Shown: piece after piece, positions 51,733 through 63,746 of the stretch
How positions within the stretch are numbered: the first letter of the stretch is position 1
How the letters are laid out: each line of letters starts with the position of its first letter
Assembly (NCBI RefSeq): GCF_964656455.1
Contig: NC_135726.1
Coordinates: forward strand, 18,177,168 to 18,241,167
Length of the DNA: 64,000 nt
Reading direction: 5' to 3'
DNA from: Halichoerus grypus
Lineage: Eukaryota > Chordata > Mammalia > Carnivora > Phocidae
Program-made: the position numbers and the translations under genes
Notes under the pieces: generated by a model
Database searches by the model: none
Seen by the model: only the letters and a program-made list of their open reading frames with translations
Told to the model about the DNA's origin: nothing

Positions 51733-54158
51733 GTAAGAGACCCGGGCGCCGACCACCCTAATCCGTATCCTGCATGATAAGGAAGAGGGTGGGGTGGGAG
51801 CGCTCTGGAAGGGGTTCCAGCCCCGATGGTACCGAGCCAACTGAGCGGCCCTGTCCTGGGCCCCAGGCGTTCCTCCCCCACCTCCTCGCCCGGCTGATTG
51901 ATGACTCCAGCTGTCCCAGTGGGAGCCAGCGGGTGGCCCCAGTTCTTGGGCGTGGCTGCTGCATCCTTGGCCTGCAGACTCGGACTGCGGCCTGCGACCT
52001 GGTTCCACCTGATTAGTACCAAGAATCCTTCCCACAGACAAGAGTGAGCACTGGAGGCAGAAGCCTGCCAGTCACCTGGGACAAGCATCTGTGTCCCACA
52101 AGCTCCCCCAGACTTTACCCTTGGGCGGGGTCTCTGGATCCCTGGTGGGAGATTGCAGTGTAGAGAGAGGGAAGGGGAGTGCTGTGTGGACTGGGATTGT
52201 GGGCTGACAGGGTCATTACAATGTAGGGGCTGTGGGGACGCCAGTACCAGAAATTGCAACTTAGGGATGGGTGAGGATGGTCGCTGGGAGAGGGTTTTCA
52301 GTGTTAAGGCCAGTGGTAAATGTAAAGGGGGTGTAGTTCTGTAGGGGCCCAGGCTGTGGTCACTGGAAGCCTTAGGATAAAAGACAGAGGTAGATGATGT
52401 TTGCTGAGGACATGACTGAGGGTGTGGTCAGGAGGCTGCAGTGGGGATGCAGAGTGTGCTCAGAGTGTCTTAACATGGGGGCTCTCAGCGTAGTACCTGG
52501 GAGTCTGGAAGTGCAAGTCTGTGGATGTGGGCACCTGGGGGGCTTCAGAGCAGGGTTGAGCATGAGGCCAGAAAACTGGGTATGTGGACAAGGGTGGGTC
52601 TGAGGATGTGGTCGGAGGCTACAGGTGTATGGAGAAGGGGGTGAGTAGTGAAGCTCTGGTTAGGGGGCTCAGTAAGAGCTGTGGGTATGTGGATGGGGGT
52701 CCTCATCCCAGGACTGGGGTGTGTGTGGATGGAGGCAGCTGCAGCGGAGGGCTGCAGGTGTGGTCAAGGAGGCCTCATTACTGGTCTGTTACATGGAGGG
52801 AATTTCAGTGTAGGGCTGTAGGTGTGGTCAGGGGACTGCAGGGGGGCTGTGAGGGTGTAGGAGGGACATTTTAGTGCAGGGCTGAGGGTATTATTGGTGG
52901 GTTTCTGTACAGAGCTCTTAGTAGATGTGTGGGGGTGGGTGCTGAGGTAATGGTCCAGGCCCTCAGTCCCAGGGCTGGTTAAGGGTGTGGTCAGGGGAAT
53001 AAGGCCGAGAATGTTGAGAGCCAGGGCTGAGTACATTGAGCTGTGGGGCTGTGGACTGGTGTGACGGTGCTCGGGGTGGCCAGGGGCTTCCATGGAAGAC
53101 TGAAGGTGTAGACACTGGGGAAGTATGCCACAATGTAGGGTGTAGGTGTGAGCACTACAGGACCAAGACCATTGTTCCAGTCACCAATATGCCTCTGGGG
53201 GCTCATAACTTTACAACCCCTACCCATGCTCGTCCCCAAATCACCTGCTCTTCCTAAACTCTACAGACGGAGGTTACAGCGCCAAATGGATGGCAAGGGG
53301 CCAGGTGGCCACGGTTGTGCCCCAGGCGCTGGGAGTGCTGGTGTGCCGCACCCGTGGGCCCCAGTTCCCTAGCCCAGCCCAGCCCAGCAGCACTGGGAGC
53401 TTCTCTCTCAGCCGCCCTGACACCATCCTGCCCTTAGCAACATTCTCCAAGTAGCACTACCCTCCCTTAGCAACTGTCTCCAGGCTTCACAAACTGTGGC
53501 CAGGCCAGCCCCAAACTCCTGCTCCCCTCATGTTTTTGTTTAACAGCAAATAGTAACAAGGTCCTGGCTGGGCCAGCTGCACCCCTGCCTAAGGCATGCA
53601 CCCCTGCTCATGCTTTGGCTCCCTTCTCAGCCTGGGCTGGGTCTTGCTGGGTCCTGATGCCCCTGACAGAGACCCTGTCCTCACTAAATACCTGCCCAAC
53701 AGCAGCCTGGCCTGGCCCTGACCTAGCTTGGCATGGAACTCCCAGGGAGGGGGGCCAGCCCTGCCACCCTCACTTCCACCCAAGCAGGCCTTGTGCCAGG
53801 GCCAGACAAAGCCATGGCCCCAGCTACTGACCTCAGTTTTTCTGGACAGTGCCACTCTGTCCCCAGCCTGGTGTGGGCATCATGATTTCATCTTAAGTCC
53901 ACTCTAAGCCAGGGCTGGCATTAAGTGACAGCACCTTTCCTTTCGGGGCTCTGGGGTCCAAGGACGCACTGGGTGCTGGCCCCACTCTCCAGGCAGCTCC
54001 ATCTCCAGTTCTGAGGGTATATGGCATAAGTGCCCATAACTCAGAACTTGGTAGGTTTTGAGGTAGCAAGTTTTGAGGTAGAGGCAGTGATGTTCTGTGC
54101 CTTGGGGAGGGGATGGGCAGCTTGGCTGCGAGGTGACTGAGGTGGGTCCCCCCTGCAG
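51733..54158 (+). other. TPPP3: TPPP3 intron 1
   Basis: This 2.4-kb intron joins the inferred first exon to the acceptor cccccctgcag at 54158. Its middle part (52150-53150) is a degenerate G-rich minisatellite. A weak acceptor, aactctacag, at 53266 could start a further noncoding exon. Confidence 0.6.
52150..53150 (+). repeat. Degenerate G-rich minisatellite in TPPP3 intron 1
   Basis: Variants of gggctgtaggtgtggtcagg recur about every 60-80 bases, for example near 52600, 52750, 52810, 52980 and 53130. They are separated by related G/T-rich sequence. C is scarce on the coding strand, giving strong strand asymmetry. Confidence 0.65.
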
Positions 54159-54164
54159 GGTGGC

Positions 54165-54352
54165 ATGGCAACGAGCACAGATGTGGCTGGGCTGGAGGAA
54201 AGCTTCCGCAAATTTGCCATCCATGGTGACCCCAAGGCCAGTGGGCAAGAGATGAATGGCAAGAACTGGGCCAAGCTGTGCAAGGACTGCAAGGTGGCTG
54301 ACGGAAAGGCCGTGACAGGGACGGATGTCGACATCGTCTTCTCCAAAGTCAA
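54165..54352 (+). CDS. TPPP3: TPPP3 first coding exon
   Basis: The 188-bp coding part encodes residues 1-62 plus two bases of Lys63, [14 protein letters not shown] to DIVFSKV. The exon itself starts at 54159. Confidence 0.96.
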
Positions 54353-54921
54353 GTGAGCCCCAGGCAGTCCTTGCTTCTGATGTTCCCAGAAGGTGGGGAA
54401 CTGGGGGGCTGGAACCAGGGAAGACATGGAGAAGGGGGAAAACTCATGGTGCCCACATACCTGGCAGGGGAAAGTCTGCTCGGGTTATCAACTATGAGGA
54501 GTTCAAGAAGGCCCTAGAAGAGCTGGCAATGAAGCGATTCAAAGGGAAGAGTAAGGAGGAAGCCTTTGATGCTATCTGCCATCTGGTGGCAGGCAAGGAA
54601 CCAGCCAATGTGGGCGTCACCGTAAGTACCCTGGCTGGTCTTGGGTGGCCACTGAGGGGGATATAGGGAATCACGGCTGGGGAGGAAGGCTGGGCTCCCT
54701 AACCGGGCCTCCCTGGAACTCTATCCAAACAGAAAGCAAAGACCGGAGGTGCTGTGGAACGGCTGACCGACACCAGCAAGTACACAGGCTCCCACAAGGA
54801 GCGCTTCGATGAGAGTGGCAAGGGCAAGGGCATTGCTGGGCGTCAGGACATCCTGGATGACAGCGGCTATGTGAGTGCCTACAAGAATGCAGGCACCTAT
54901 GATGCTAAGGTGAAGAAGTGA
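54165..54921 (+). CDS. TPPP3: Tubulin polymerization-promoting protein family member 3
   Basis: This gene encodes TPPP3/p20, a small cytosolic p25-alpha-domain protein that binds and bundles microtubules and marks certain fibroblast, tendon and ciliated cells. Three coding exons, 54165-54352, 54468-54621 and 54733-54921, join to 176 residues, the normal length for this member. It lacks the long N-terminal extension of TPPP1. Diagnostic stretches are [46 protein letters not shown] and the C-terminus [15 protein letters not shown]. The start [12 protein letters not shown] lies six bases into the exon after a cccctgcag acceptor. There is no signal peptide or membrane segment. Identification is very secure. 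Confidence 0.97.
54468..54621 (+). CDS. TPPP3: TPPP3 second coding exon
   Basis: The 154-bp exon encodes residues 63-114, [18 protein letters not shown] to PANVGVT. The donor is acc|gtaagt. Confidence 0.96.
54733..54921 (+). CDS. TPPP3: TPPP3 last coding exon
   Basis: The 189-bp part encodes residues 115-176, [17 protein letters not shown] to DAKVKK, with TGA at 54919-54921. Confidence 0.96.
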   Translation, partial: KAKTGGAVERLTDTSKYTGSHKERFDESGKGKGIAGRQDILDDSGYVSAYKNAGTYDAKVKK

Positions 54922-55272
54922 GGCCTGGGAAGGCCCCCACTGTGGCTGCCCCCAGCAGAGCCTCAGGCCTGGGCCTAAAGGGCACGTGGAGCAAGAGAGC
55001 CCTGTCCCCTCCCTGCTGGACCTACCACCCAGTGCTTTCTGCCCAGCCCCACAGGGCTAGCCCACCAGGCCTCTGACCCAGACTGCTCTGCGTCCCCTTC
55101 CCCTTTCCTCCCTGACTTCTGGCTGGCTGGGGAGAGTCTGTGCCTATAGTCCCACTGCCCCACCCTAGCCCCAGGCATGGCTAACCCCTGCGTGCTTGCC
55201 TCATATTTAAGCTGCTGCTCTGGCCAAGTGCCAAATTGTTACCCAGACCTCAATAAAGACACCTTTTGTACC
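54922..55272 (+). other. TPPP3: TPPP3 3' UTR
   Basis: This is noncoding C-rich sequence from the stop to just past the poly(A) signal. Confidence 0.85.
55252..55257 (+). terminator. TPPP3: TPPP3 poly(A) signal AATAAA
   Basis: A canonical AATAAA occurs 331 bases after the stop, followed by the T/G-rich ttttgtaccaatatggcctg. Confidence 0.9.
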
Positions 55273-58200
55273 AATATGGCCTGGTCAGGTTTATAATAAT
55301 GGGGTTAATGACATTCACACCCTGCTGACCTCTGTGTTACCACTCACTTGCATGTCACTCTGCTGATCATTACACTGGTAACCCTGCCCAGAAAAAGACA
55401 CACACCAGGCCCCTTCCATTAGCACAGAGCCAGACTGCCTGAGGATGCTCCTTAGGGAAATCTAAGGTCTCTCACCTCAGCCGGGACCCATAGTCCTAAC
55501 ATCACAGCTTGCCATCCTATTAGGGTTCAGTCTTGGCCTCTCCAGGAAAGAGGAATGAGACAGCAGACTAGGCCTGGGCCAGGTGCTGGGGAGGGCCCAG
55601 TGCCAGGCCTCAGGTCTATGCCTGCTGACAGGTCCCCACCTCAATGGGGCTACCAAAGTTAGTCATTCTGGGGTCTAGCTCAGAAGGTCAGAAAATGCAA
55701 GACCAGTAAGAATGTTAGAGAGTAGATAGTCCAACTCCCTAATTTTATAGCTGAGGCCCAGAGAATGAGGGGGCTTCTACAGAATAAAGCCCAGAACCAT
55801 GCCTCTTGCCCCAGGCCAGGCTTTTTCTAACAGCAAGCCCCAATACTGATTTCCAAAAACGGGGCTGGATGGCCAGTGATAGAGCCTGCCACCCAACACC
55901 AGCCTTTGGCATGTGAACAGGGTGTCCAACAGTGAAGGGGCTTCTTCTGATTCCCTCCCATTTGTTCAACATCCCAGGTTGGGAGGAGGGAGGGGAAATC
56001 TCTGGTCCCTGAGGACTCCTGGAAGTTTCCAGATCAACCTTTTTTCTTCTCTGAGGCTCTGGGTGTTAGGCCATAGCTATTCCCAAGCCCAAGGCTTTGA
56101 GGCCAACTCTCCTTCCTTCCTGCGGACAAGCAGGCTGGATGGGAATTAGGGCCTGCCCAGGAGAGGGCAACTCCCAAGGGTGCCAGAAAAGGCTTAACAG
56201 ATACATACTCACAAATGCCTTTTTTTTTCTGATGTGGATAAGGCAGCAAAGCAGTACAGCTGTTTAGTCCCTTATCCCACAGACTGTTCTGGGATGTTCC
56301 TGCCCCAGGTATGCCCAGAGTCCCTTGAGCCCAACTCTATTTGGAGTGGGGATGGAGAGGAATAGTATGGCTTGGGGCAGGGACACTGGGGAGATGAGAT
56401 GGGAATTACAGGGGGGAGGTCAGCACCTGGCCACAGCAGAGCCTTGCCTAACAGCTGACAGCTGTGGGCTCCTCCTGACTCAGCTGACCACATCACTATG
56501 CCCAGGGAGGAGTTTCAGAGACCTTTACCTCTCCCACCAGCAAACAGTAAGAGGAATGATTTCTCCAGCCTTGTGGAATTTGGTGAATTGCAAACTTCAG
56601 TGACCAAAATAAGAGTTTTGAAACCCAAATCCTTCTGGCTTGCATTTGTTAAAATATCCTCATAGTGAAAAGAATTTAACTGTATTGCAAATTGGTCCAG
56701 GCTAGTAAGCTGCAAGTGAGAGTACCATCCAATGTAGAGGGGAGCAGCAGCTCAGCTCCTCCTGTGACCGGCAGCGTGGCTTAGAAGAGCCCAGAGAGAG
56801 AACAGGCTGCGCCCCAAAACTCCACCTTATAGGAGTAAAGCCCCTCTTCTTCCTGAAAAGTAGTTATGGAGCCTGAGAGCAATCAAGGCCCTCCCAGAGC
56901 CGGGAAACTCCTTAAAGACTGATGGGTCTAGCAGAATCTGGTATGTGGCATCAACTGGCCAAACAATGCCCTTTCAGCCCTTCAGTTACCACTGTTCCAT
57001 CTTCCAGTCTCCTCACGGTGGAAAGCTTTGGGTCCCCCTGCTAGCAAAGCAGGCAGGCAAGGAAGAGAGCTTAGGTTCTGTGGGATGGAGCCATTAAAAC
57101 TCTATGTTTGGCTGGCAAGAAGGCTACACTTGTCAGATTGGCCCTGCTCCTCCTTTTGGACACAGAACTTCCCTGAGAATCCAGTTTCCATCCCAGCCCT
57201 GTTTCCTTTTTTCTCCCAACAGCGCAGGGCCTAGGGTGAGGAATCCCTCTCCACTTACTTTCTACTTGCTTCAGGAGCCTTCCCCACTCCATGTTGAGCC
57301 CACTTAGCCCCACAGGGCAACAACTCTTTGGCCCTTTGACACCCCCAACCCTGCCCGACCTCTGGACCAAGGGAAATTAGGAAACATAGCTGACTTCCCC
57401 AGACGTGGCCAGCAACCCTAGAGAGGTGCCTGGCCTGGAGCAGGGCCAGCCACTTTCAGTGAGAATAAAAATAGGGTGAAAGGTGACTGACTCAGTCTGC
57501 TCCTCCTTAGAGGTACCCTAAATACGTTCTGGGGGTCTGGCATTATTGATGTCCATAAGGCAAGGAAGGGAGAGCGGGGGTTGAGAAAGAAGTTCATTAT
57601 TTTTCCCTCAGTGGTCTTCCCAGTAAGTTGGCCTGTGTACTGTGCCAGGACCCTGAAATATGACAACTCAGGGCTACAAGGCTACAGGCTGAGGCTACCC
57701 TACCTGGGCAAGACTTACATTCTTTGGAGTCCTCTTAATGGGGCCAAGGCAGGCCTAGAAAAGTCAGGAAGGGGGCTGATTCTTACTATTTCCACAGAGT
57801 ACGAGCTCACTCGAGCTCCTAAAGGGCCATGCACCTCAAAGAAACTTATAGCTCCTCTGTACATGCTTCTTTTGGGAACCCACATTAAATTCACAGGTCT
57901 GTGGATTTTATTTATAACTTAGAAGTGTGTGATCTTGGTTGTGATCTTCATGTCTCATTATTTTGGCTATAGCTCTCCTTCCCTGCAGAGTACCAGGTCA
58001 GGGGAGCAATAAGTATGTAATCTTTCCACCTGTCTGTCTCTCTTTGACACGACCCTGGAGATGAAGAGAAGCGCAATATGGAGTTAGGTTGATAGTCCTT
58101 CACCCTCTACATGCTCTCTGGCAACATTAGCTGCCTGGGCTATCCTGAAACAGAAACATACTTAGAGCCACTTTCATTATCTTTCCCATTGATTTTTAAA

Positions 58201-59577
58201 TGCCCAACCAATCACGAGTCAAAGAAAAATTATGCCTCAGGTCTGAAATACAGGGTACTCATGTATAAAGTGAACCCAAAGCTAACATTTGGAAGCTTCA
58301 TCTCTGGTCTGGGCCACACCAGTCTTCTCTCACATCTCTACCTCCTCTTTGGTTCTCCCCCCACTCCACATGGCCCTCAACCCATTCCTCTTACAGAGAA
58401 AGCTCCTCAAACACAAATGTCACTCCTTTGCCTCCCCATCTAAAATCTTCAAGGAGCGGTGCAGTCTAGTTTCTACTCATCTCCTCTCAGCGCCTCAGTT
58501 CCCTGAATGGACCATGTTCCTTCCCATTTCCTCTGCCCTTGGCCCTGTGCTTTGTCTGGTGACTTCCTATTCATTCTTCAGGTCTCAGTTGAAAGATCAT
58601 TTCTTTCTCTTCCAACTGGCTGGCTCAGTTCGAACAGCGTGTGACTCTTGATCTTGGGGTCAAAGTTTGAGCCCCACATTGGGCACAGAGATTCCTTAAC
58701 ATAAATAACAATAAAATTAAAAAAAGATCATTTCTTTAGCAGACATTTCCTGACACCATACCTCTCAGGCTAGGACAGGTCCCCTGGTTATATATTCTCC
58801 CAGCATCATGACCCACATCTTCTGTGCCCTGCAATCCCTCCAGGGGCTCCAGACTCTTCTACTCTGCATTCTTGGTCTGGGAGACTCTGTGTGCCCCCTC
58901 TATCTGTTACCATTGTAATTGTGCAAACTTCCACTCATATGACAAGTCCTCATTGATGCCTTCTCCAATTCCCAGAGTGGGAATTCTTTCCTTTGCCTCT
59001 CTCTCTCTCCCTCTCTTTTTCTCTCTCCGGGGCATCTTTGGGCTTGTATTTAGACCTGTTTGGTACCAATACCAAATACCATCACATGAGTTTTGCTTTT
59101 CTCAACTAAACTGTTGGCTGCTCCTAAGCTGAAACCAGACAGTGTCACCTTTTCACTATGGGGAGGAAACTCAAAACATGCTTGATGAACCAATCAATAC
59201 AGAGTCTCTGAAATTTGTTCTAACATAAAACACACCTGGTCATTGATGTTCTTTTTTAACCTTCTACTTTTAACCTTCTACTACATAGTTTCAAGTGACA
59301 CTCAGAAAAATATCTGATTTTTTTTCCTTTTCAACATTTTCAGCCAAATGTTTCTATGTGACATGATGCCTAGGATTAAGTGCCAACTATTTCTACGGGC
59401 AGGGAGAAAGAATGACTCGATGGGAGGAGATAAAAAAAGAAATAAAAAGGACCAATACAATGTAATCAGAATAAGATTTTTTCTTAATCTTGTGAGTAAA
59501 TACCACCATACTAGTGGCAATGACACCGAGAGCCCCCCCGAGGCTGAGAGGGGAAGCTGCAGAGAAGGTGCTCAGTG
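55273..59577. other. Convergent spacer TPPP3-LRRC36, including the LRRC36 3' UTR
   Basis: This 4.3-kb stretch contains no recognisable exon. A minus-strand 3' UTR of LRRC36 must begin at 59577, but no clear AATAAA is seen near it on that strand. The nearest one I notice is at about 57908-57913. One SINE lies at 58607-58722. Confidence 0.65.
58607..58722 (+). mobile_element. tRNA-Lys-like SINE, plus strand, with target duplication
   Basis: The head ggctggctcagttcgaacag and a tcaaagtttgagccccacat B-box region are followed by an A-rich tail. A perfect 15-bp duplication, aaagatcatttcttt, flanks it at 58592-58606 and 58723-58737. Confidence 0.92.
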
Positions 59578-59803
59578 CTAGCTCCATAAACTAGGCTCTG
59601 GAACAGAGTCTGAGACACTCTGTATTAGATACTGACCCGTGTCATGTGCCACTGGTGAGGAGGAAGACAGCGTGCTTTTCCCAAAGGGTGACGATCTCCC
59701 CAAATGATGACTCTTCTCAGGAGGCAGGAGTGCTTTCCCAGAATAACCTTTTTGCTCTTTATTCAGCTGCTGCAGCAGATACTCATTAGTTACCACCAGG
59801 GAT
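59578..59803 (-). CDS. LRRC36: LRRC36 last coding exon
   Basis: The 226-bp coding part ends with TAG at 59580-59578 and encodes 74 residues in addition to the split Arg. It follows a gcctcag acceptor. Confidence 0.87.
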
Positions 59804-61714
59804 CTGAGGCATGGGCGAAAAAGACAGTCATGAAATCATAAAAGCAAAGTAGATGCTATTCAGACCTGAAATGTTTACTAAAGACAAATGTAAAATGAAG
59901 TAACATCTTTAAATAGAAAGAACTGACCGATTTATGAGTGGGTTATTTTAAAAGCAGGCTGACAGTTTCTTTCTTCATCACAGTTGTTTATGTTCCAGAC
60001 TGACTGTAGCAAATAACATAGTCCATGTTTTTTATAGTGATTGTTCTATTCTTTCCAAAGCACTTTCATGATGAGGTAAGTAGAAGTAAGTACTGGAAGA
60101 CTGGCTCCTGACCAGGCCTCCAATTTCTATCCCCAAATCTTAACTTCTACTTCATCTAATTTATCCTAATTAACTAATTGGTGCTAGTCATGACTGCATT
60201 CTTGGACTCTGTATTACCATGTAATATTAAAAGCTATCAGAGACTAACCAAAAAAAAAAAAATGCATGCACAATTCTGTTCATTGCAACACTATTTATAA
60301 CAGCAAAACACTGTCCACCTAAATGTCCACCAATAGAAGACAAACAAACACAGTTGCAGTCCTATGCAGTTATAAGAAGGAAGGAGAACTAACTCTATAT
60401 ACTACTGTAAACTGATTTCTAAGATAAAATGTTAAAACAACATTATGTTTTTTATATTTGTCTGAATAAGATAACATCTTGTAGATTTGACTTTGGGGCC
60501 ATTTAAATGTTTTACATAATTATAAAACAAGATTAAATAAGAACAATTAAATTCCTTATGAATCAAAAGCAAAATGAAACAAATTGAGGCTGTATATTGA
60601 ATTGATGGTTTAACAACACACAGAAGAATTATTTCAAGTTACTTTAAAATATAGCAATTTGACTGTACATCACCTAAAGAGATATACCCTAATGTTCTCA
60701 AAATGTGGTCCCCAAATCAGCAACAACAGCATCACCTGGAAACTTATTGGAAATGCAAATTCTCTGTCCTCATCAGACCTCCTGAGTCAGAAACTCTGGC
60801 CCAGCAATCTGCATTTCAGTAAGTTTTTCAGGTGATTCCGATACCCCAGTTTGAGAAGGATGACTTTATGCTACTTCCTCTACTTTTGTGTTTGAAATAA
60901 TTATAATGAAAAGTTTTTTTAAAAAAAGCCATCTAGAATGGGTCTGGGTCTAATTCTCTGAGCATGAAGCTATCCTAATTCACTAGATATTCATGAAGTA
61001 AAGTTTGGGGATGAAGGTTTGGGGATGGGGTTCTTATATTTAAACTTCATTCAAATTCACAGTGAAGGTGTTTTGCAAATCAAAATGTCAAGAGCTTCTG
61101 TAAATGTACCACTAGTCTTGAGGCTTCTTCTGATTTGTCTAGCTGGCATCCTGAGGGTGCCGTTCTTTGAAGAGGCTGATGCTGTTGAGCTCCTCTGAAG
61201 AGAACAAATACATGGGACTTTCCGTCACTCTCCCTAAGTGCTTGATGTCTCTTCTGAGATCATTAGGAGGCAGGCATTTTCCAGAAGAGCCAGACAGCTG
61301 ATTTTAGGGGCACGTAGTGACCAAGAAAAGCTAGCTGACTCAAACAAGGGTCCTGTTGGATCTAGTGAGAAACTACTTATTATTGAGGTGCTGTAACCCA
61401 CCAATGCCAGCAAAGACATTTAGTCCCTCATGTGTCCTGGAATACAGAAGGTTTACACACAGATACACCTAGATACATGAGGTTTACACACAGAATGGAG
61501 TTAATTTGAAAAGAATATAGATATTATCAAATAAGACAAAGCTGATAAAGGAAAGTAAATATCTGCTTCCAGAAGCCAGCTAGATAGGCCCTCTCTTACC
61601 TCTGACTTTCATGGAGAAGGGCCACTGTCTCCTCCAGCTTTTTCAGCTGGGCAAGCTCCTGGTTCAGGCAAGCCACCTGCATGTTCAGCTGTTGGTTTTT
61701 GCGCAGAAGACCAT
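59578..61714 (-). CDS. LRRC36: Leucine-rich repeat-containing protein 36, last two coding exons (5' part outside window)
   Basis: This is the 3' end of LRRC36, a protein with N-terminal leucine-rich repeats and a C-terminal coiled coil whose cell function is poorly known. Exons 61714-61600 and 59803-59578 join in frame (phase 2, AG plus A giving Arg). The first encodes a coiled-coil segment, GLLRKNQQLNMQVACLNQEL then AQLKKLEETVALLHESQ. The last encodes RSLVVTNEYLLQQLNKEQ, the Ser-rich LGRSSPFGKSTLSSSSPVA and the end SVPEPSLWS. It is convergent with TPPP3, as in the human locus. The leucine-rich repeats and most of the protein lie right of the window. Recognition rests on memory of the family's C-terminus. 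Confidence 0.87.
60260..60460 (+). repeat. Old L1 fragment, plus strand
   Basis: The order of gttcattgcaacactattta, aacactgtccacctaaatgt and ccaccaatagaagacaaaca matches the end of L1 ORF2. It lies in the LRRC36 intron and is not coding. Confidence 0.65.
60692..60861 (-). repeat. MER5A-like DNA transposon, minus strand
   Basis: The phrases gttctcaaaatgtggtcccc, agcatcacctggaaacttat, gtcagaaactctggcccagc and ccagtttgagaaggatg are the reverse form of this short hAT-type element. Confidence 0.75.
61600..61714 (-). CDS. LRRC36: LRRC36 penultimate coding exon (coiled coil)
   Basis: The 115-bp exon lies between a ctttgtag acceptor and an agag|gtaaga donor on the minus strand. The heptad pattern of Leu residues (LNMQVACLNQELAQLKKLEE) supports a coiled coil. 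Confidence 0.88.
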
Positions 61715-62258
61715 CTACAAAGGGTACAGTAGCCAGGTGTGAACAGGATTCCAAGCCACTATCTTTGAGCAGAGCTTAAGTAGTCAGGTGGCCATCTTAA
61801 AGAACTGGGGGCCCCACTGCCTCCATCTCCGCACTCCATTTACCATTCCCTCCCTTAGAGACAGCAGATATGGGGCTTAGGAACAGAGAGATCCGAATTA
61901 AAATTCAACCATTTAATATTGTGCATTAGTTTATTTTTTCTGAGTTTCACTAGGGCTAATAACCCTGCCCCACCACGGTTGTGAGGATTCAATCATCATT
62001 TAGCATAGTCAACACATATTAGGTTCTCTATATTCTCCATTTTAGTTTGTGAATGTAGATACTTCACTCCTTATAGAATCTGTGAAAACATCTGGAACTG
62101 TGTCAGGCACATAGTAATAACTCAATGAGTGCTTGCAGAAACTGAATTTGTAGTCAAGACACTCATACCTAGCTCCCCAAATATGTTACCGATGCTTGCA
62201 ATAATGAAGTAGGTAAAAGCACAGGAACTCCGGTCCTAAGGAAGTCGGTCTTCTAGAA

Positions 62259-62425
62259 CAGTACTTCTTAAACTTTAATATGCTTACAAATCACCTGGGG
62301 ATTTTGTTAAAAACAGATTGATTCAATAGGTCTGAGGTGAGGCCCAATATTCTACATGTCTAACAAGCTCCCAGGTGATGCTAATGTTTCTGATCTATGG
62401 ATCACCCTTTGAGTAGCAAGGTTCT
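62259..62425 (+). repeat. MER5A-like DNA transposon, plus strand
   Basis: The phrases cagtacttcttaaactttaa, aaatcacctggggattttgt, ctaacaagctcccaggtgat and atcaccctttgagtagc follow the same element in forward orientation. Confidence 0.75.
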
Positions 62426-62819
62426 AGGAGGAAAAGAGAGCTGCAACAGCTCTATTTATCACCAGTAAGCCAAAATACAGTACTGGGCCTCGTGGCTGAT
62501 TCAAAGTAGGTATCTAGTGAACAAACATCTATTTTCAGAGTAGCTTAGGGGAGATGCCTTGATTATTCAGGATTGTGAGAATCAGATAGTGATGAGTTTC
62601 TTCTGGAAATTCAGTGCTGACTTCCAAATCAACTTTCTCATATAAATCCAAGTGCCCATGATGTTTGCTTAGGGGTGCTGAGCTAGGTGTTTAAAGCCAA
62701 GGGTAGACTTTATCTAAAATACTGGCCTAAACTATGCTAATAATAAAGTAGTACAAATCGAGATGTCAATGGTATGCTATTTTTCACTTATCACAATGGG
62801 AAAAAAGTAAAAAAAACAA

Positions 62820-63090
62820 AAACAAAAACACAAAAAACCAGAGTGTGGGCAAGGATGGAGTGAAAAGGGCATTCAAATACATGCACTGCTGATGTGAATG
62901 TAAATTGAAATAACCTTGCTTGGGAGTGATTTGACAATATGCAACAAAAACCTCAAAAATGTCCACATCTTTTGAGCTACTAATTCTACTTCTAGGAATG
63001 TCTTCTAGGAAAATAGTCTGAAATTTATGTACATAAAGAGCTGCATTATTTATCATAATGAACATTAAGACTCTCAGCTCCAACAGAAAA
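62820..63090 (+). repeat. Old L1 fragment, plus strand
   Basis: The order of gtgtgggcaaggatggagtg, gctgatgtgaatgtaaattg and tactaattctacttctagga matches a region near the end of L1 ORF2. Confidence 0.65.
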
Positions 63091-63447
63091 GAAGAAACAA
63101 TTTCAGAGAAGTATTTCTACTCAGGTCTTCATTTAAGCATTTCATTTCAAGTCTACTGAATGTTTGGAAATTCTTTAGAATTATTCATGTGATATTATAG
63201 GAAATGCGTTTGCCATTAAATAAATAATATTAGTATGTAAAAATCGGATTGGTGATTGCCTAGGATAGATAGTAGGGTAAACTCACTGCACAAGGGTCTG
63301 AGGTAAAAGAAATGTTCTGTATTTTGATTGGGATGGAATTAAAAATATATATATTTGTCAAAACTCATCTAACTTAAAATGTGCATTTTGTTGTATGTTA
63401 TTTATTTATAAAACATCAAGTCACAAATTTTATTTATTTTTTAAAAG

Positions 63448-63653
63448 TTTTTTTTTTTAAGATTTTATTTATTTATTTATTTGAGAGAGAGATTGAGAGC
63501 ACGAGCAGGGAGAGAAGCAGAGGGAGAGGGACAAGCAGACTCCGCACTGAGGGCAGAGCCCAACGTGGGGCTCAATCCCACAACCCAGAGACCACGACCT
63601 GAGCTGAAATCAAGAATCAGATGCTTAACCAACTGAGCCACCCAGGCATCCCT
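63448..63653 (-). mobile_element. Carnivore SINEC, minus strand, inserted in an older SINE tail
   Basis: The element runs aagattttatttatttattt, a gagagagattgagagcacga body, then gagccacccaggcatccc. It sits between the left target repeat and the tail of the SINE at 63654-63746. Confidence 0.9.
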
Positions 63654-63746
63654 AAAAGATTTCATTTTTAAGTAATCTCTACACCTAACATGGGGCTAGA
63701 ACTCACAACACCGAGAGTTCTACAGACTGAGCCAGCTGGGTGCCCC
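63654..63746 (-). mobile_element. tRNA-Lys-like SINE, minus strand
   Basis: The inverted tRNA-like head reads tctacagactgagccagctg then ggtgcccc. The duplication tcacaaatttta at 63421-63432 and 63747-63758 brackets this element together with the later SINEC. Confidence 0.88.
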
